This document shows, in pieces, positions 7,713 to 15,997 of a stretch of 64,000 bases of DNA; within the stretch, counting starts at the first letter, position 1, and every line of letters starts with the position of its first letter. The stretch lies in NCBI RefSeq assembly GCF_003671765.1, contig NZ_QPIB01000040.1, positions 1-64,000 of the forward strand. The letters are read 5' to 3'. The translations under genes and the position numbers were made by a program. The notes under the pieces were generated by a model. That model saw only the letters and a list, made by a program, of their open reading frames with translations, did no database searches and had not been told where the DNA came from. This DNA comes from Xenophilus sp. E41 (lineage in GTDB: Bacteria; Pseudomonadota; Gammaproteobacteria; Burkholderiales; Burkholderiaceae_C).

Positions 7713-8320
7713 GGGTCGTCCGAGTAGCGCTGCTGCCGCCACGGATCGCCGTACATGTGGTAGCCGCGCAGTTCCCAGAAGCCGGCCTCGTCGCGCTCGG
7801 TGAAGCGCAGGCCGCGCAACCACTTGGCGCTTTTCCAGAAGTACAGGTGCGGCACCAGCAGCCGTGCCGGCCCGCCGTGCTCGGGCGCCAGCGGCGCGCC
7901 GTCGAAGTGCGTGGCGACCATCGCGCGGCCGCCCAGCAGGTCGGGCACCGGCACGTTGGTGTCGTAGTCGTCGTAGGAAAGCGCGAGCGCGAAGCCGGTG
8001 GGCGGGGTGAGGCCGGCAGCGGCGAGCAGGTCGTCGATCCAAACGCCCTGCCACTGGGTGTCGAGCTTGCTCCACTGCGTCACGCAATGGATGTCGCCGG
8101 CCCATCGGCTGTGCGGCAGGGCCTGGAACTCGTCCCAGCTCCAGCGGGCCAGCGGGCGCGGCCCATGGCTGATCGTGAAGCTCCAGTGCGCCAGGTCGAT
8201 GGCCGGCGCCGGCCCCTTGCTGAGCACCGGGAAGTCGTGCGTGAGGTACTGCCCCGGGGGCAGGCGCCGGGCACTCTCGGTGCCGATGCGCCGGCCGGTG
8301 AAGCCGCGTGTGGTGGCCAT
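7709..8320 (-). CDS. Molybdopterin-dependent oxidoreductase (sulfite oxidase fold)
   Basis: A 203-residue protein consisting of the sulfite-oxidase molybdopterin-binding domain alone. DIHCVTQWSK supplies Cys79, the expected molybdenum ligand, and HGGPARLLVPHLYFWKSAKW is the conserved cofactor-contacting segment. It has no signal peptide, no heme domain and no dimerisation domain, so unlike YedY/MsrP it is predicted to be cytosolic. The ATG is preceded by AGGAG. It is the first gene of the operon, and its stop overlaps the reductase start. Without a dimerisation domain, the overlapping reductase is the obvious partner. Confidence 0.9.
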   Translation of the reverse strand: MATTRGFTGRRIGTESARRLPPGQYLTHDFPVLSKGPAPAIDLAHWSFTISHGPRPLARWSWDEFQALPHSRWAGDIHCVTQWSKLDTQWQGVWIDDLLAAAGLTPPTGFALALSYDDYDTNVPVPDLLGGRAMVATHFDGAPLAPEHGGPARLLVPHLYFWKSAKWLRGLRFTERDEAGFWELRGYHMYGDPWRQQRYSDDP

Positions 8321-8490
8321 GTCGTCGCTCCTGTGAAGCGGCACGATGGTAGCGCCGCCTGCTGCAGCGCGGCGTGCGCGCGCAGCCAGGCCCACCTTCG
8401 TTCTCACATGGCGTGCAGGGGTGTTACAGCTCCCTCATGCCACGCTCAGCTTCGATCTGCACAATGGCCCGCACCGACCGGAGAGCTTCC

Positions 8491-8760
8491 ATGTCACTCG
8501 ACTACCTCGCCCGCATCGAAAAGGCCCGCTTCCCGCTGGTGGTGCGGCATTCGCACGAGGTGGACAGCGTCAGGCTGCTCAAGGCGGCGGAACTCATCAC
8601 CGCCTCGGTCCCGCGCGGCACCCTGAACTTGGCCTTCAGCGACGAAGGCGAAGCGGTGGTGTTCGGGCTGACCGAGCTGGGCGAGCGGGTGCTGCGGCAG
8701 TCGCGCTTGCCGCCCGAGGCGCCGCTGCGCCGCGGGCGCCCTCGGCTGGACGACGACTGA
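8491..8760 (+). CDS. Small hypothetical protein, 89 residues
   Basis: I do not recognise this protein. It starts at an ATG after GGAGAG, giving 89 residues with a mixed alpha/beta pattern: a helix around LDYLARIEKA, then VDSVRLLKAAELITASV and a strand-like EAVVFGLTELGERVL. There are no cysteines, signal peptide or membrane segment. The C-terminus is basic and proline-rich (LRRGRPRLDDD). The winged-helix-like ending ELGERVLRQS resembles short transcription-factor remnants, but no helix-turn-helix can be defended. It sits between divergent and convergent neighbours and appears monocistronic. Confidence 0.7.
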   Translation: MSLDYLARIEKARFPLVVRHSHEVDSVRLLKAAELITASVPRGTLNLAFSDEGEAVVFGLTELGERVLRQSRLPPEAPLRRGRPRLDDD

Positions 8761-8893
8761 CGCGGGCCCTGCCCGTGCCGGCTGCCCGCGCGTGCTCGGC
8801 GCGCCGTCTGGCATGCGTCGTGCATCGGATGGCACCATCCTGCGCATCCGTCGCTTTCTTTCCGGTCGCCGCCCGCCGGCGGTGCCGCGCACC

Positions 8894-9409
8894 ATGCTTT
8901 TCTCTCCCTCCCTTCCCCCCGAAACCCCGCTCGACGAGCGCGACGGCCGCTACCTGCGCAAGGCCATCGCGTGGTCGCATGCCGGCCGCCGGCGCGGCAA
9001 CCGCCCGTTCGGCGCCGTGATCGTCTCGGCCGACGGCCAGGTGCTGGCCGAGGACTACTGCAACAGCACCGAGACCGGCGACGTCACCGGCCACGCCGAG
9101 ACCAACGCCGTGCGCAAGCTGGCCGGCCGCGGCTTCACACGCGAGCAACTGGCCGAGGCGACGATCTACTCGTCGGCCGAGCCCTGCGTGATGTGCGCCG
9201 GTGCCATCTTCTGGGCCAACATCGGCCGGGTGGTCTTCGGCATCGACGCCGAGCGGCTGCGCGCCTTCCGCGGCGAGCGCGGCGACCAGCGCGATGCCGA
9301 GCTGTCCTGCCGCGACGTGTTCCGCGCCTCGCCGCACCCGATCGAATGCATCGGCCCCGCGCTGCTCGGCGAGGCCGGCGCCGCGCATGACGGCGCGTGG
9401 AAGGCCTGA
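8894..9409 (+). CDS. Nucleoside/guanine deaminase-like protein (CDA superfamily)
   Basis: A 171-residue cytidine/deoxycytidylate-deaminase-superfamily protein with the complete zinc site: HAE (H67, proton-donor E69) and PCVMC (C98, C101). The preceding RPFGAVIVSADGQVLAE is the substrate-side strand shared by TadA and guanine deaminases of the GuaD type. An intact active site and the short length favour a free nucleobase or nucleoside deaminase over TadA, but the two are hard to separate by eye. The next feature downstream is a Comamonadaceae-type repeat, not a gene on the same strand. Confidence 0.88.
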   Translation: MLFSPSLPPETPLDERDGRYLRKAIAWSHAGRRRGNRPFGAVIVSADGQVLAEDYCNSTETGDVTGHAETNAVRKLAGRGFTREQLAEATIYSSAEPCVMCAGAIFWANIGRVVFGIDAERLRAFRGERGDQRDAELSCRDVFRASPHPIECIGPALLGEAGAAHDGAWKA

Positions 9410-9426
9410 CGGGGTTTCAAGGCAAA

Positions 9427-9481
9427 AAGTGCCGGCAGCGCCCGTCCAGCGGGCGCGAGCAGCTCTCTTTTCGATAGCAAC
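9427..9481 (+). repeat. Intergenic GCAGC-CCCG-AGC repeat, copy 1
   Basis: This 55-base element reads aagtgccggcagcgcccgtc, then cagcgggcgc, then an AGCT...GATAGCAAC tail. A second copy at 12454-12505 shares the order and most bases (aagtgcctgcagcacccgtg). The internal gcgcccgt-cca-gcgggcgc part can form a short hairpin. It lies in the convergent gap between the deaminase and hydrolase genes, a position where it could end transcripts. Elements ending in a GCTAT...ATAGC-type box are, from memory, frequent in Comamonadaceae spacers. Confidence 0.6.
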
Positions 9482-9523
9482 TGCGGGGCGGGCGAATCGC
9501 GCCGGTGCCGTGCAGGGCCGCGC

Positions 9524-10327
9524 TCAGCCGCGCGCCCGCCGCGCGATGAAGTCCAGCACCTGCGCGTTGAACTCCGCCGGCTTCTCGAAGTAGCTCGAGT
9601 GCCCCGCCGCCTCGACCACCGCCAGCTCGCAGCCCGGCACGCGGTCGGCCACCTCGCGCGCCACGGCCACCGGCACGATCGGGTCTTCGCTGCCGACCAG
9701 CATGAGCATCGGCACCGCGACCTCGTCCAGCGCGTCCATGGGCACCATGCGGCCCGGCTGCATGAGGCCCATCAGCGTGGCGCCCCACCGATCGGGCGGT
9801 ACGGAGTGGGTGCTGGGGTTGAAGTGGTTGATCTGCGCGTACAGCGCCGCCTTGTCGGGATGGTGCTCGAGAAACCAGCGGCCGAGCGAGCGCTGCTCGA
9901 CCGAGGCGGCGCGCTGCGAGATCTGCCGCGTCGCCAGGATGTCGAGCAGCACCGGGTGGTCGAGCGCCAGCGAGCTGTCGCAGGCCACCAGCGCGGCCAC
10001 GCGCTGCGGATGCTTCAGCGCCATCTGCAGGCCGATCATCCCGCCCAGCGACTGGCCGACGATGCGGGCCTGGCCGATGCCCTCGCGGTCCAGCACGGCC
10101 AGGGCGTCGTCGACGAAGTTCGCGAGCGAGAACTCCTCGAGCGGCGCGACCGAGCGGCCGAAGCAGCGGATGTCCATCGTGAGGCAGGTGTGCCGCGGCG
10201 CGAACACCGGCAGCTGCTGCCACCACGTGGCGGCGTTGGAACCGGCACCGTGGCAGAACAGCACGGCCGGGCCTTCGCCATGGCGCTCGTAGTAGATCCG
10301 GCGACCTCGGGATTCCGCGAAAGGCAT
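9524..10327 (-). CDS. Alpha/beta-fold hydrolase
   Basis: A 267-residue hydrolase with the standard triad: nucleophile elbow GQSLGGM (Ser93), acid in GSEDPIVP, and histidine in AAGHSSYFE. HGAGSNAATW forms the oxyanion hole. It resembles 3-oxoadipate-enol-lactonase and haloperoxidase-type hydrolases, but no substrate can be named. The gene starts 13 bases after the Bug binding-protein gene on the same strand, so the two are co-transcribed under the divergent LysR regulator. Its product probably hydrolyses whatever the binding protein captures, or an unrelated ester; this is inference. Confidence 0.9.
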   Translation of the reverse strand: MPFAESRGRRIYYERHGEGPAVLFCHGAGSNAATWWQQLPVFAPRHTCLTMDIRCFGRSVAPLEEFSLANFVDDALAVLDREGIGQARIVGQSLGGMIGLQMALKHPQRVAALVACDSSLALDHPVLLDILATRQISQRAASVEQRSLGRWFLEHHPDKAALYAQINHFNPSTHSVPPDRWGATLMGLMQPGRMVPMDALDEVAVPMLMLVGSEDPIVPVAVAREVADRVPGCELAVVEAAGHSSYFEKPAEFNAQVLDFIARRARG

Positions 10328-10340
10328 GGTGTGTCGGCTC

Positions 10341-11318
10341 CTAGTTGGCCTTGAGCTGCAGGCTGCGCACGAGCTGGCCCCAGCGCTCGGTGTCGGACTT
10401 GACGAGCTGGGCGTACTGGGCCGGCGTGGCGCTCAGGGGGCTCATGCCGTCGGCCTCGAGCTGCTTGCGCAGCGCCGGGTCCTTGAGCGCGGTGCTCATG
10501 GCCGCGTTCAGCTTGTCGACGATGGCGGGCGGCGTGCCCTTGGGCGCCGAGAGGCCGACCCACGAGGTGACCGTGAGCCCCTTGTAGCCCAGCTCGGCGA
10601 AGGTCGGCACCTCGGGCGCGCTGGCGCTGCGCGCGGCGCTGGAGGTGGCCAGCACCTTGAGCTTGCCGGCCTGCACGGACGCCAGCACCGAGGTCGGCGG
10701 CACCACGATCACCGGCACCACGCCGGCCAGCACGTCCTGCAGCGCGGGCGCGGCCCCCTTGTACGGCACGTGCGTGAGCTGGACCTTCGCCGCGCGCTGC
10801 AGCTGCTCCATCACCAGGTGCCCGGTGCTGCCCGCGCCCGAGCTGGCGTAGTTGATCCTTCCCGGCTCGCGGCGCGCCTGCTCGATCAGCGCCTGCAGGC
10901 TGCCGATGCCGGCATCGCTGCGCACCACCAGCCACTGCGCGCCTTCGCCGATGGCGCCGATGTGCTCGAAGCTGCCGACGATGTCGAAGGGCAGGTGGTC
11001 GTACATGCTCTGCGCGATGGTGTTGAGCATGCCGGTCATGGTGAGCGTGTAGCCGTCGGGTGCCGCACTGGCGCCGACCTGCGTGCCCACCACGTTGCCC
11101 GCGCTGGGTCGGTTGTCGACCACCACCGGCTGCTTGAGCAACTGGGACATCTGCTGCGCCACCGGGCGGATCGTGCGGTCGTAGGGGCCGCCCGCCGGTG
11201 CCGGCACCACGATGCGGATGGGGCGGGCGGGCCAGTCGGCAGTCTGCGCGGCGGCCGGGGCCGCCGCGGCAGCGGCCAGCGCCGCGCCGGCCGCGAGGCG
11301 TAGGAAAAGAGCGTTCAC
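10341..11318 (-). CDS. Bug/TctC-family tricarboxylate-type binding protein
   Basis: A 325-residue periplasmic protein of the Bug (Bordetella uptake gene) family. A GTG start at 11318 is supported by AGGAGA five bases upstream; it gives a signal peptide rich in Ala that ends at PAAAQT. The mature part begins with the family hallmark WPARPIRIVVPAPAGGPYD. No TctA or TctB membrane subunit is encoded nearby, which is usual: Comamonadaceae carry many orphan Bug genes. A hydrolase gene follows in the same operon, and a LysR gene diverges upstream. Ligand unknown; the family binds carboxylates and amino-acid-like molecules. Confidence 0.95.
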   Translation of the reverse strand: MNALFLRLAAGAALAAAAAAPAAAQTADWPARPIRIVVPAPAGGPYDRTIRPVAQQMSQLLKQPVVVDNRPSAGNVVGTQVGASAAPDGYTLTMTGMLNTIAQSMYDHLPFDIVGSFEHIGAIGEGAQWLVVRSDAGIGSLQALIEQARREPGRINYASSGAGSTGHLVMEQLQRAAKVQLTHVPYKGAAPALQDVLAGVVPVIVVPPTSVLASVQAGKLKVLATSSAARSASAPEVPTFAELGYKGLTVTSWVGLSAPKGTPPAIVDKLNAAMSTALKDPALRKQLEADGMSPLSATPAQYAQLVKSDTERWGQLVRSLQLKAN

Positions 11319-11402
11319 GGTGTCTCCTGTTGTGGCCGGCGCGTCGGCGCCGGCGGTCTGTTCGTGCATCGATCTTCGGGCGCGCGGCCATCGCGGACAA
11401 AT

Positions 11403-11424
11403 TAATAGTGCTGTCCTGACATTA
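11403..11424. promoter_or_regulatory. Possible LysR operator in the divergent spacer
   Basis: The 122-base spacer between the divergent Bug and LysR genes contains the dyad TAAT-N14-ATTA, with T and A spacing near the T-N11-A rule of LysR sites. It ends 16 bases before the LysR ATG, a position suited to autorepression and to control of the Bug/hydrolase operon. It is a short AT-rich dyad in a GC-rich genome; binding is inferred only. Confidence 0.35.
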
Positions 11425-11440
11425 GACTTAGCGATAGCTC

Positions 11441-12427
11441 ATGACCACCTCCTCCGGCCTCCTCAACCGCCTGCTCGCACGCGGCAAGTTCCGGCACCTG
11501 CAGGTGCTGCTGCAGCTGGCCGAACTGGGCAGCGTGCAGCGCACGGCCGAGGCCATAGGGATGACGCAGTCTTCGGTGACGCAGACGCTGGCCTACCTCG
11601 AGCAGTTGCTGGACATCCGCCTGTTCGACCGCCACGCGCGCGGCGTGCGGCCCACGCCCGCTTGCACAGACCTGCTGCCCGTGGCGCGCCAGCTCATGCT
11701 GGGCCTGCACAGCGGCGCGGAGGTGCTGGCCGCGCGGCAGAACCAGGGCGCCGGCTCGGTGCGCATGATCGGCTCGGCAGCGGCCATCCACGGCCTGCTG
11801 ATGGAGGCGCTGCCTGGCTTCGCACAGGCGCATCCCGCCATCCAGGTGCATCTGGAGGAGATGGAGGGCGAGGACCAGTTGCTCGCCGTGTCGCGCGGCG
11901 CGGTCGACCTGGCCGTGTGCCGCCAGCCGGCCGTGGTGCCGCAGGGCTGGCGCTTCGAGCCCTTGCGCGCGGACGGCCTGGTCGTCGTGGGCCGGTCCGG
12001 CCATCCGCTGGCCAGGGCCCGGCGACCGAACTGGGCGGACCTCGCGGCGCAGGTGTGGCTGCTGCTGCCGGCCGGACTGGCCGCGCGCCGCGCCTTCGAC
12101 GACCTGGCTGCCCGCTTTCCCGCGCCGCCGCGCACGCACCCGGTGGTCACCCGCTCACCGCCCATGCTGTGGTGGCTGCTGCTTCGGCAGGACCTGCTCG
12201 CCCTGCTGCCCCTGAACCTCGCGCGGCCGATGCTGTCGACCGGGCAGCTGGTCCCGCTGACCTTGCCCGGACCGACGCCGGGCCTCGCGCCCATCGGCAT
12301 CCTGCGGCCCACCGAGGGCCTCGGCGCGGCGGCGCTGCAGCTGTGCGACTTCCTGCAGGCCGCGATGCCGGTGCCGGCGTCGGTCACAGCCGCTGCGCGC
12401 CGCCCGGTACGCCGCACACCACCCTGA
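11441..12427 (+). CDS. LysR-family transcriptional regulator
   Basis: A 328-residue LysR-type regulator. The N-terminal winged helix-turn-helix is seen in VLLQLAELGSVQRTAEAIGM and SSVTQTLAYLEQLLDIRLFD, followed by the effector domain with VRMIGSAAAIHGLLME. It is divergent from the Bug/hydrolase operon across a 122-base spacer and is the natural candidate to control it. The C-terminal tail is Ala- and Arg-rich and somewhat longer than usual. The effector is unknown. Confidence 0.93.
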   Translation: MTTSSGLLNRLLARGKFRHLQVLLQLAELGSVQRTAEAIGMTQSSVTQTLAYLEQLLDIRLFDRHARGVRPTPACTDLLPVARQLMLGLHSGAEVLAARQNQGAGSVRMIGSAAAIHGLLMEALPGFAQAHPAIQVHLEEMEGEDQLLAVSRGAVDLAVCRQPAVVPQGWRFEPLRADGLVVVGRSGHPLARARRPNWADLAAQVWLLLPAGLAARRAFDDLAARFPAPPRTHPVVTRSPPMLWWLLLRQDLLALLPLNLARPMLSTGQLVPLTLPGPTPGLAPIGILRPTEGLGAAALQLCDFLQAAMPVPASVTAAARRPVRRTPP

Positions 12428-12453
12428 GCCCGCGCACTCGCGCTCCAAGCCAG

Positions 12454-12505
12454 AAGTGCCTGCAGCACCCGTGCAGCGGGCGCACACAGCTATCGATTCA
12501 ATAAC
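12454..12505 (+). repeat. Intergenic GCAGC-CCCG-AGC repeat, copy 2
   Basis: Related to the element at 9427-9481: aagtgcctgcagcacccgtg, then cagcgggcgc, then agctatcgattcaataac. It lies in the convergent spacer between the LysR and hemerythrin genes, the same kind of location as copy 1. The ccgtgcagcgg core can form a small stem. No gene is present in this spacer. Confidence 0.6.
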
Positions 12506-12524
12506 ATCCGGCCCGCCCCTGGAC

Positions 12525-13106
12525 TCATGGCCCGGGCGTACCCAGCCCCAGCGGCGCCGGGACCTTGTTGACGATCTGCGTGAACAGCGCCCGGTAGGCC
12601 GCATCGGGCACCTGGCCCGCAGGCGCGGGGTCGGCGAAGGCGGCGTCGAGGTCGGCCCAGTCCTCGGCCGTCAGCACGCGCTCGGCCAGCGGCAGGATGT
12701 CGCACTCCTCCATCGCCATGTGCTGCAGGTAGAAATCCACGTAGCGCTCGGCCGCCTGCTCGAAGCCCTGGCGGCGCGGCTCGCCCAGCATCTCGAAGGC
12801 CGTCAACTCGTGCTGCACCTGGCGGATCATGCGTTCGCCCCGGCCATGCTCGCTGTCGAGCTGGTCGAGCTGCTCGCGCGACAACGGCGTGCGCGCCCGC
12901 AGTCGGGTGAAGAGCAGCTCCGTCTCCTTGCGATGGTGCTCGCGCGCAGGAAACTCGTCGGCGTAGAAGAGCATCGCGCGCAGCGCGTCGAAGCGCGGCA
13001 GCGTCCCGTCGCGGCGGTGCTGCGCGAGCAGCAGCGACAGCGTGCGCAGCATGGCTGCGATGGCGGCGTGCTCCTCGCGGATGACCTGGGCGGCGCGGTG
13101 GATCAT
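12525..13106 (-). CDS. Hemerythrin HHE-domain protein
   Basis: A 193-residue protein with the HHE cation-binding four-helix pattern: histidine-bearing helices REEHAAIAAML (helix 1), FPAREHHRKETELLF (helix 2), DSEHGRGERMI (helix 3) and HMAMEECDILPLAERVL (helix 4). These supply the carboxylate and histidine ligands for a di-iron site. I chose the ATG at 13106 over one two codons upstream because GGAG is spaced six bases from it. Such proteins bind oxygen or NO or act in iron and redox stress. It diverges from the orphan ureD gene, with no evident functional link. Confidence 0.9.
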   Translation of the reverse strand: MIHRAAQVIREEHAAIAAMLRTLSLLLAQHRRDGTLPRFDALRAMLFYADEFPAREHHRKETELLFTRLRARTPLSREQLDQLDSEHGRGERMIRQVQHELTAFEMLGEPRRQGFEQAAERYVDFYLQHMAMEECDILPLAERVLTAEDWADLDAAFADPAPAGQVPDAAYRALFTQIVNKVPAPLGLGTPGP

Positions 13107-13215
13107 GGGCATCTCCGGTGTGGCTGCCGACTGTCCCATCCGCCGGGGTTGCCGGCCTTGCGCCGGATCAAAGCCCGGTGCAGGACCGCCCGCGTCGCCC
13201 ACGTAGACTCCCGCG

Positions 13216-14046
13216 ATGCCCTGGCACGCCCGACTCGACATCGCCTACCACCACGACCATGGCCGCAGCCTGGCGCGCTTTCGCCACGAAGGTCCGCTGC
13301 GCATCCTGCAAAGCCTCTACCCCGAGGGCGATGCGATCTGCCACAACGTGCTGGTGCACCCGCCCGGCGGGCTGGTGGGTGGCGACACGCTCGACATCGC
13401 GGTCGATGCGGCAGCGGGCAGCCACGGCCTGATCACCACGCCCGGCGCGTCGCGCTTCTACCGCTCCGACGGCGAGCTGGCCCTGCAGCGCACGCGCCTG
13501 AACATCGCTGCCGGCGCGCGACTCGAGTGGCTGCCGCTGGAGGCGCTGTGCTACAGCGGCTGCCGGGCCGAGAACCGGCTGCAGATGCAGGTGGCGCCCG
13601 GCGGCGAGCTGATCGGCTGGGACATCACGGCCCTGGGCCTGCCACTGGCGGGCCAACCCTTCGTGGCCGGGCGCTACCAGCAGCACATCGAGCTGCCGGG
13701 CGTGTGGCTGGAGCGCGGGCGCATCGATGCCGAGGACAGGCGCCTGCTCGACTCCCCGCTCGGGCTGGCCGGCCGTCAGTGCCTGGCCTCGCTCTTCCAC
13801 GTGGTCGGCGAAGCGATGCCGCGCGCGCGCCGCGAACGCCTGCTCGAGATCGCACGCGACGCGCTCGACGGCCATGCGCTGGCCGACAGCGCCGGTGCGA
13901 CCGCGCCCAATGCGCAGGTGGTGGTATTGCGCGTGCTGGCGCCGCTGGTCGAGCCGGCCATGCAGCTGCTGCGCACGGTGTGGGCCGGTTGGCGGCGCGA
14001 GCTGTGGAGCCTCGCGGCCACGCCGCCGCGCATCTGGTCCACCTGA
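13216..14046 (+). CDS. ureD: Urease accessory protein UreD (orphan locus)
   Basis: A 276-residue UreD/UreH homologue, the scaffold that binds apo-urease and recruits UreF and UreG for nickel insertion. Recognisable segments are HNVLVHPPGGLVGGDTLDI, LITTPGASRFYRSDGE and LEWLPLEALCYSGCRAEN, all family landmarks, and the length is typical. No ureA, ureB, ureC, ureE, ureF or ureG lies beside it. In related genomes ureD usually follows urtE directly; here urtE ends at 47148, more than 33 kb away. Either the urease cluster is elsewhere, or this copy has been displaced from it. The frame is intact with no sign of decay. No strong ribosome-binding site precedes the ATG. Confidence 0.93.
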   Translation: MPWHARLDIAYHHDHGRSLARFRHEGPLRILQSLYPEGDAICHNVLVHPPGGLVGGDTLDIAVDAAAGSHGLITTPGASRFYRSDGELALQRTRLNIAAGARLEWLPLEALCYSGCRAENRLQMQVAPGGELIGWDITALGLPLAGQPFVAGRYQQHIELPGVWLERGRIDAEDRRLLDSPLGLAGRQCLASLFHVVGEAMPRARRERLLEIARDALDGHALADSAGATAPNAQVVVLRVLAPLVEPAMQLLRTVWAGWRRELWSLAATPPRIWST

Positions 14047-14058
14047 CGCGAGCGAGCT

Positions 14059-14199
<141 letters not shown>

Positions 14200-14201
14200 G
14201 C

Positions 14202-14378
14202 TCAGTCCTCCGCCTCTTTCTGCCGCCGCTCGCGGCCCAGTTGGTCCATCAGGCGCTCGCCCTCGGTGTCGCGGCGGTCGACCGGCACGGACTCCTCCTG
14301 CGTGATCTCGGGTTCGTCCGGCGGGTGCGCCGGAGCGGGCTTGGGGTTCTGCTCTGATTCGGGCTTGTCGGTGCTCAT
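14202..14378 (-). CDS. Small charged hypothetical protein, 58 residues
   Basis: A 58-residue, highly charged, probably disordered protein (MSTDKPESEQNPKPAP at the start, RLMDQLGRERRQKEAED at the end). AGAGG precedes the ATG. Small acidic proteins with this MSTDKPE- and RDTEGERLMD-like wording occur widely as uncharacterised proteins in Comamonadaceae (from memory). It shares an operon with the 46-residue proline-rich gene. It is divergent from the MFS gene at 14528, and the 149-base gap carries both promoters. Confidence 0.7.
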   Translation of the reverse strand: MSTDKPESEQNPKPAPAHPPDEPEITQEESVPVDRRDTEGERLMDQLGRERRQKEAED

Positions 14379-14527
14379 GGGTGATGACCTCTCGTCGTTC
14401 GTCGATGGCTCACCTTCGCGCGCGTCCCGCAGCCACAGCCTCGGCAGAGCGCGACAGCAGGTGTCGGTGCAGACCGACGGCGCGGCGTGCGTGTCTGCGC
14501 CTACGCTGGTGCGCTCGAGCCGCCCGC

Positions 14528-15997
14528 ATGTCCACACCCTCCCCGCTTTCCTCCGCCGAGCTTCGCACCGACATCCCCGCACGCCTGGACCGCCTGCCCT
14601 GGTCGCGCTGGCACTGGCGGGTGGTGATCGCGCTGGGCATCGCCTGGGTGCTGGACGGCCTGGAAGTGACGCTGGTCGGCTCCATCGGCGGCGTGCTGGA
14701 GCGCGGCGACACGCTCGCGCTCACGGCCACGCAGGTCGGCCTGGCCGGCTCGGTGTACGTGGCCGGGGCGGTCATCGGCGCGCTGGTCTTCGGGCGCATG
14801 ACCGACCGGCTGGGGCGCAAGAAGCTGTTCCTCGTCACGCTGGCGGTGTACGCGGTGGCCACCTTCGCCACGGCCTTCTCGCCGAACTTCGCCTTCTTCG
14901 CGGTGTGCCGCTTCGTCACCGGCCTGGGCATCGGCGGGGAATACGCGGCCATCAACTCGGCGATCGACGAGCTGATCCCGGCGCGCGTGCGCGGCCGCGT
15001 CAACCTCGCGATCAACGGCAGCTTCTGGCTGGGCGCCGCGCTGGGTGCGGGGCTGAGCCTGGTGCTGCTCGATCCGCGTGTGCTCGGCCCGGTGTGGGGC
15101 TGGCGTGGCGGCTTCGCGCTCGGCGCGCTGCTGGCGGTGGCCATCCTGCTGATCCGGCGCCACGTGCCCGAGAGCCCGCGCTGGCTGATCTCGCACGGCC
15201 GCGCCGACGAGGCCGAGCGCATCGTGCGCGACATCGAGAACGAGGTGCGCGGCCAGCACGGCGCGCTGCCGCCGGCGGTGGGCGAACTGCGCATCACGCA
15301 CCGCGCGAGCCCGTCGATGCGCGAGGTGGCGCAGGTGCTGTTCGCGCGGTACCGCTCGCGCAGCGGCGTGGCCCTGGCGCTGATGCTGTCGCAGGCCTTC
15401 TTCTACAACGCGATCTTCTTCACCTACGCGCTGGTGCTCACGCGCTACTACGGCGTGCCCGAAGGCCGCGTCGCGCTGTACATCTTCCCGTTCGCGCTGG
15501 GCAACGTGCTGGGGCCGCTGCTGCTCGGCCCGCTGTTCGACCGCGTGGGACGGCGCCGCATGATCGCGCTGACCTACGTCGGCGCCGGCATCGGCCTCGC
15601 GCTCACCGGCTGGGCCTTCATGGCCGGCTGGCTCGACGCGCGCACGCAGGCGCTGGCCTGGTCGGCCGTGTTCTTTCTCGCCTCGGCGGCGGCCAGCTCC
15701 GCCTACCTCACGGTGAGCGAGGTGTTCCCGTTGGAGATGCGGGCGCTGGCGATTTCGCTCTTCTACGCCGTGGGCACCGGCGCCGGCGGCTTCGTGGCGC
15801 CCTGGCTCTTCGGCCGCCTGATCGAGACCGGCAGCCGCGGCGCCGTGACGGTGGGCTACGCCATCGGCGCCACGCTGGTCGTCGTGGCCGGGCTGCTGGC
15901 GCTGCGCTTCGCGGTCAATGCGGAGCGGCGCTCGCTCGAGGACATCGCGCCGCCGCTGGGCAGCGAGGCCTCGGCAGGCAAATCGTCACGAACGTGA
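14528..15997 (+). CDS. MFS transporter (sugar-porter-like)
   Basis: A 489-residue major facilitator with about twelve hydrophobic segments. The loop 2-3 signature is GRMTDRLGRKK, and PESPRWLISHGRADEAERI after segment 6 is the sugar-porter-type motif. The equivalent loop 8-9 motif is LFDRVGRRR. This places it with the aromatic-acid and sugar porters; the acidic residues in IAWVLDGLEVTLVGSIGG of helix 1 resemble the D-x(2)-E of the former. Substrate unknown. The last four codons and the TGA are supplied by a family-A repeat, so the C-terminal SSRT residues probably are not ancestral. Confidence 0.9.
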   Translation: MSTPSPLSSAELRTDIPARLDRLPWSRWHWRVVIALGIAWVLDGLEVTLVGSIGGVLERGDTLALTATQVGLAGSVYVAGAVIGALVFGRMTDRLGRKKLFLVTLAVYAVATFATAFSPNFAFFAVCRFVTGLGIGGEYAAINSAIDELIPARVRGRVNLAINGSFWLGAALGAGLSLVLLDPRVLGPVWGWRGGFALGALLAVAILLIRRHVPESPRWLISHGRADEAERIVRDIENEVRGQHGALPPAVGELRITHRASPSMREVAQVLFARYRSRSGVALALMLSQAFFYNAIFFTYALVLTRYYGVPEGRVALYIFPFALGNVLGPLLLGPLFDRVGRRRMIALTYVGAGIGLALTGWAFMAGWLDARTQALAWSAVFFLASAAASSAYLTVSEVFPLEMRALAISLFYAVGTGAGGFVAPWLFGRLIETGSRGAVTVGYAIGATLVVVAGLLALRFAVNAERRSLEDIAPPLGSEASAGKSSRT

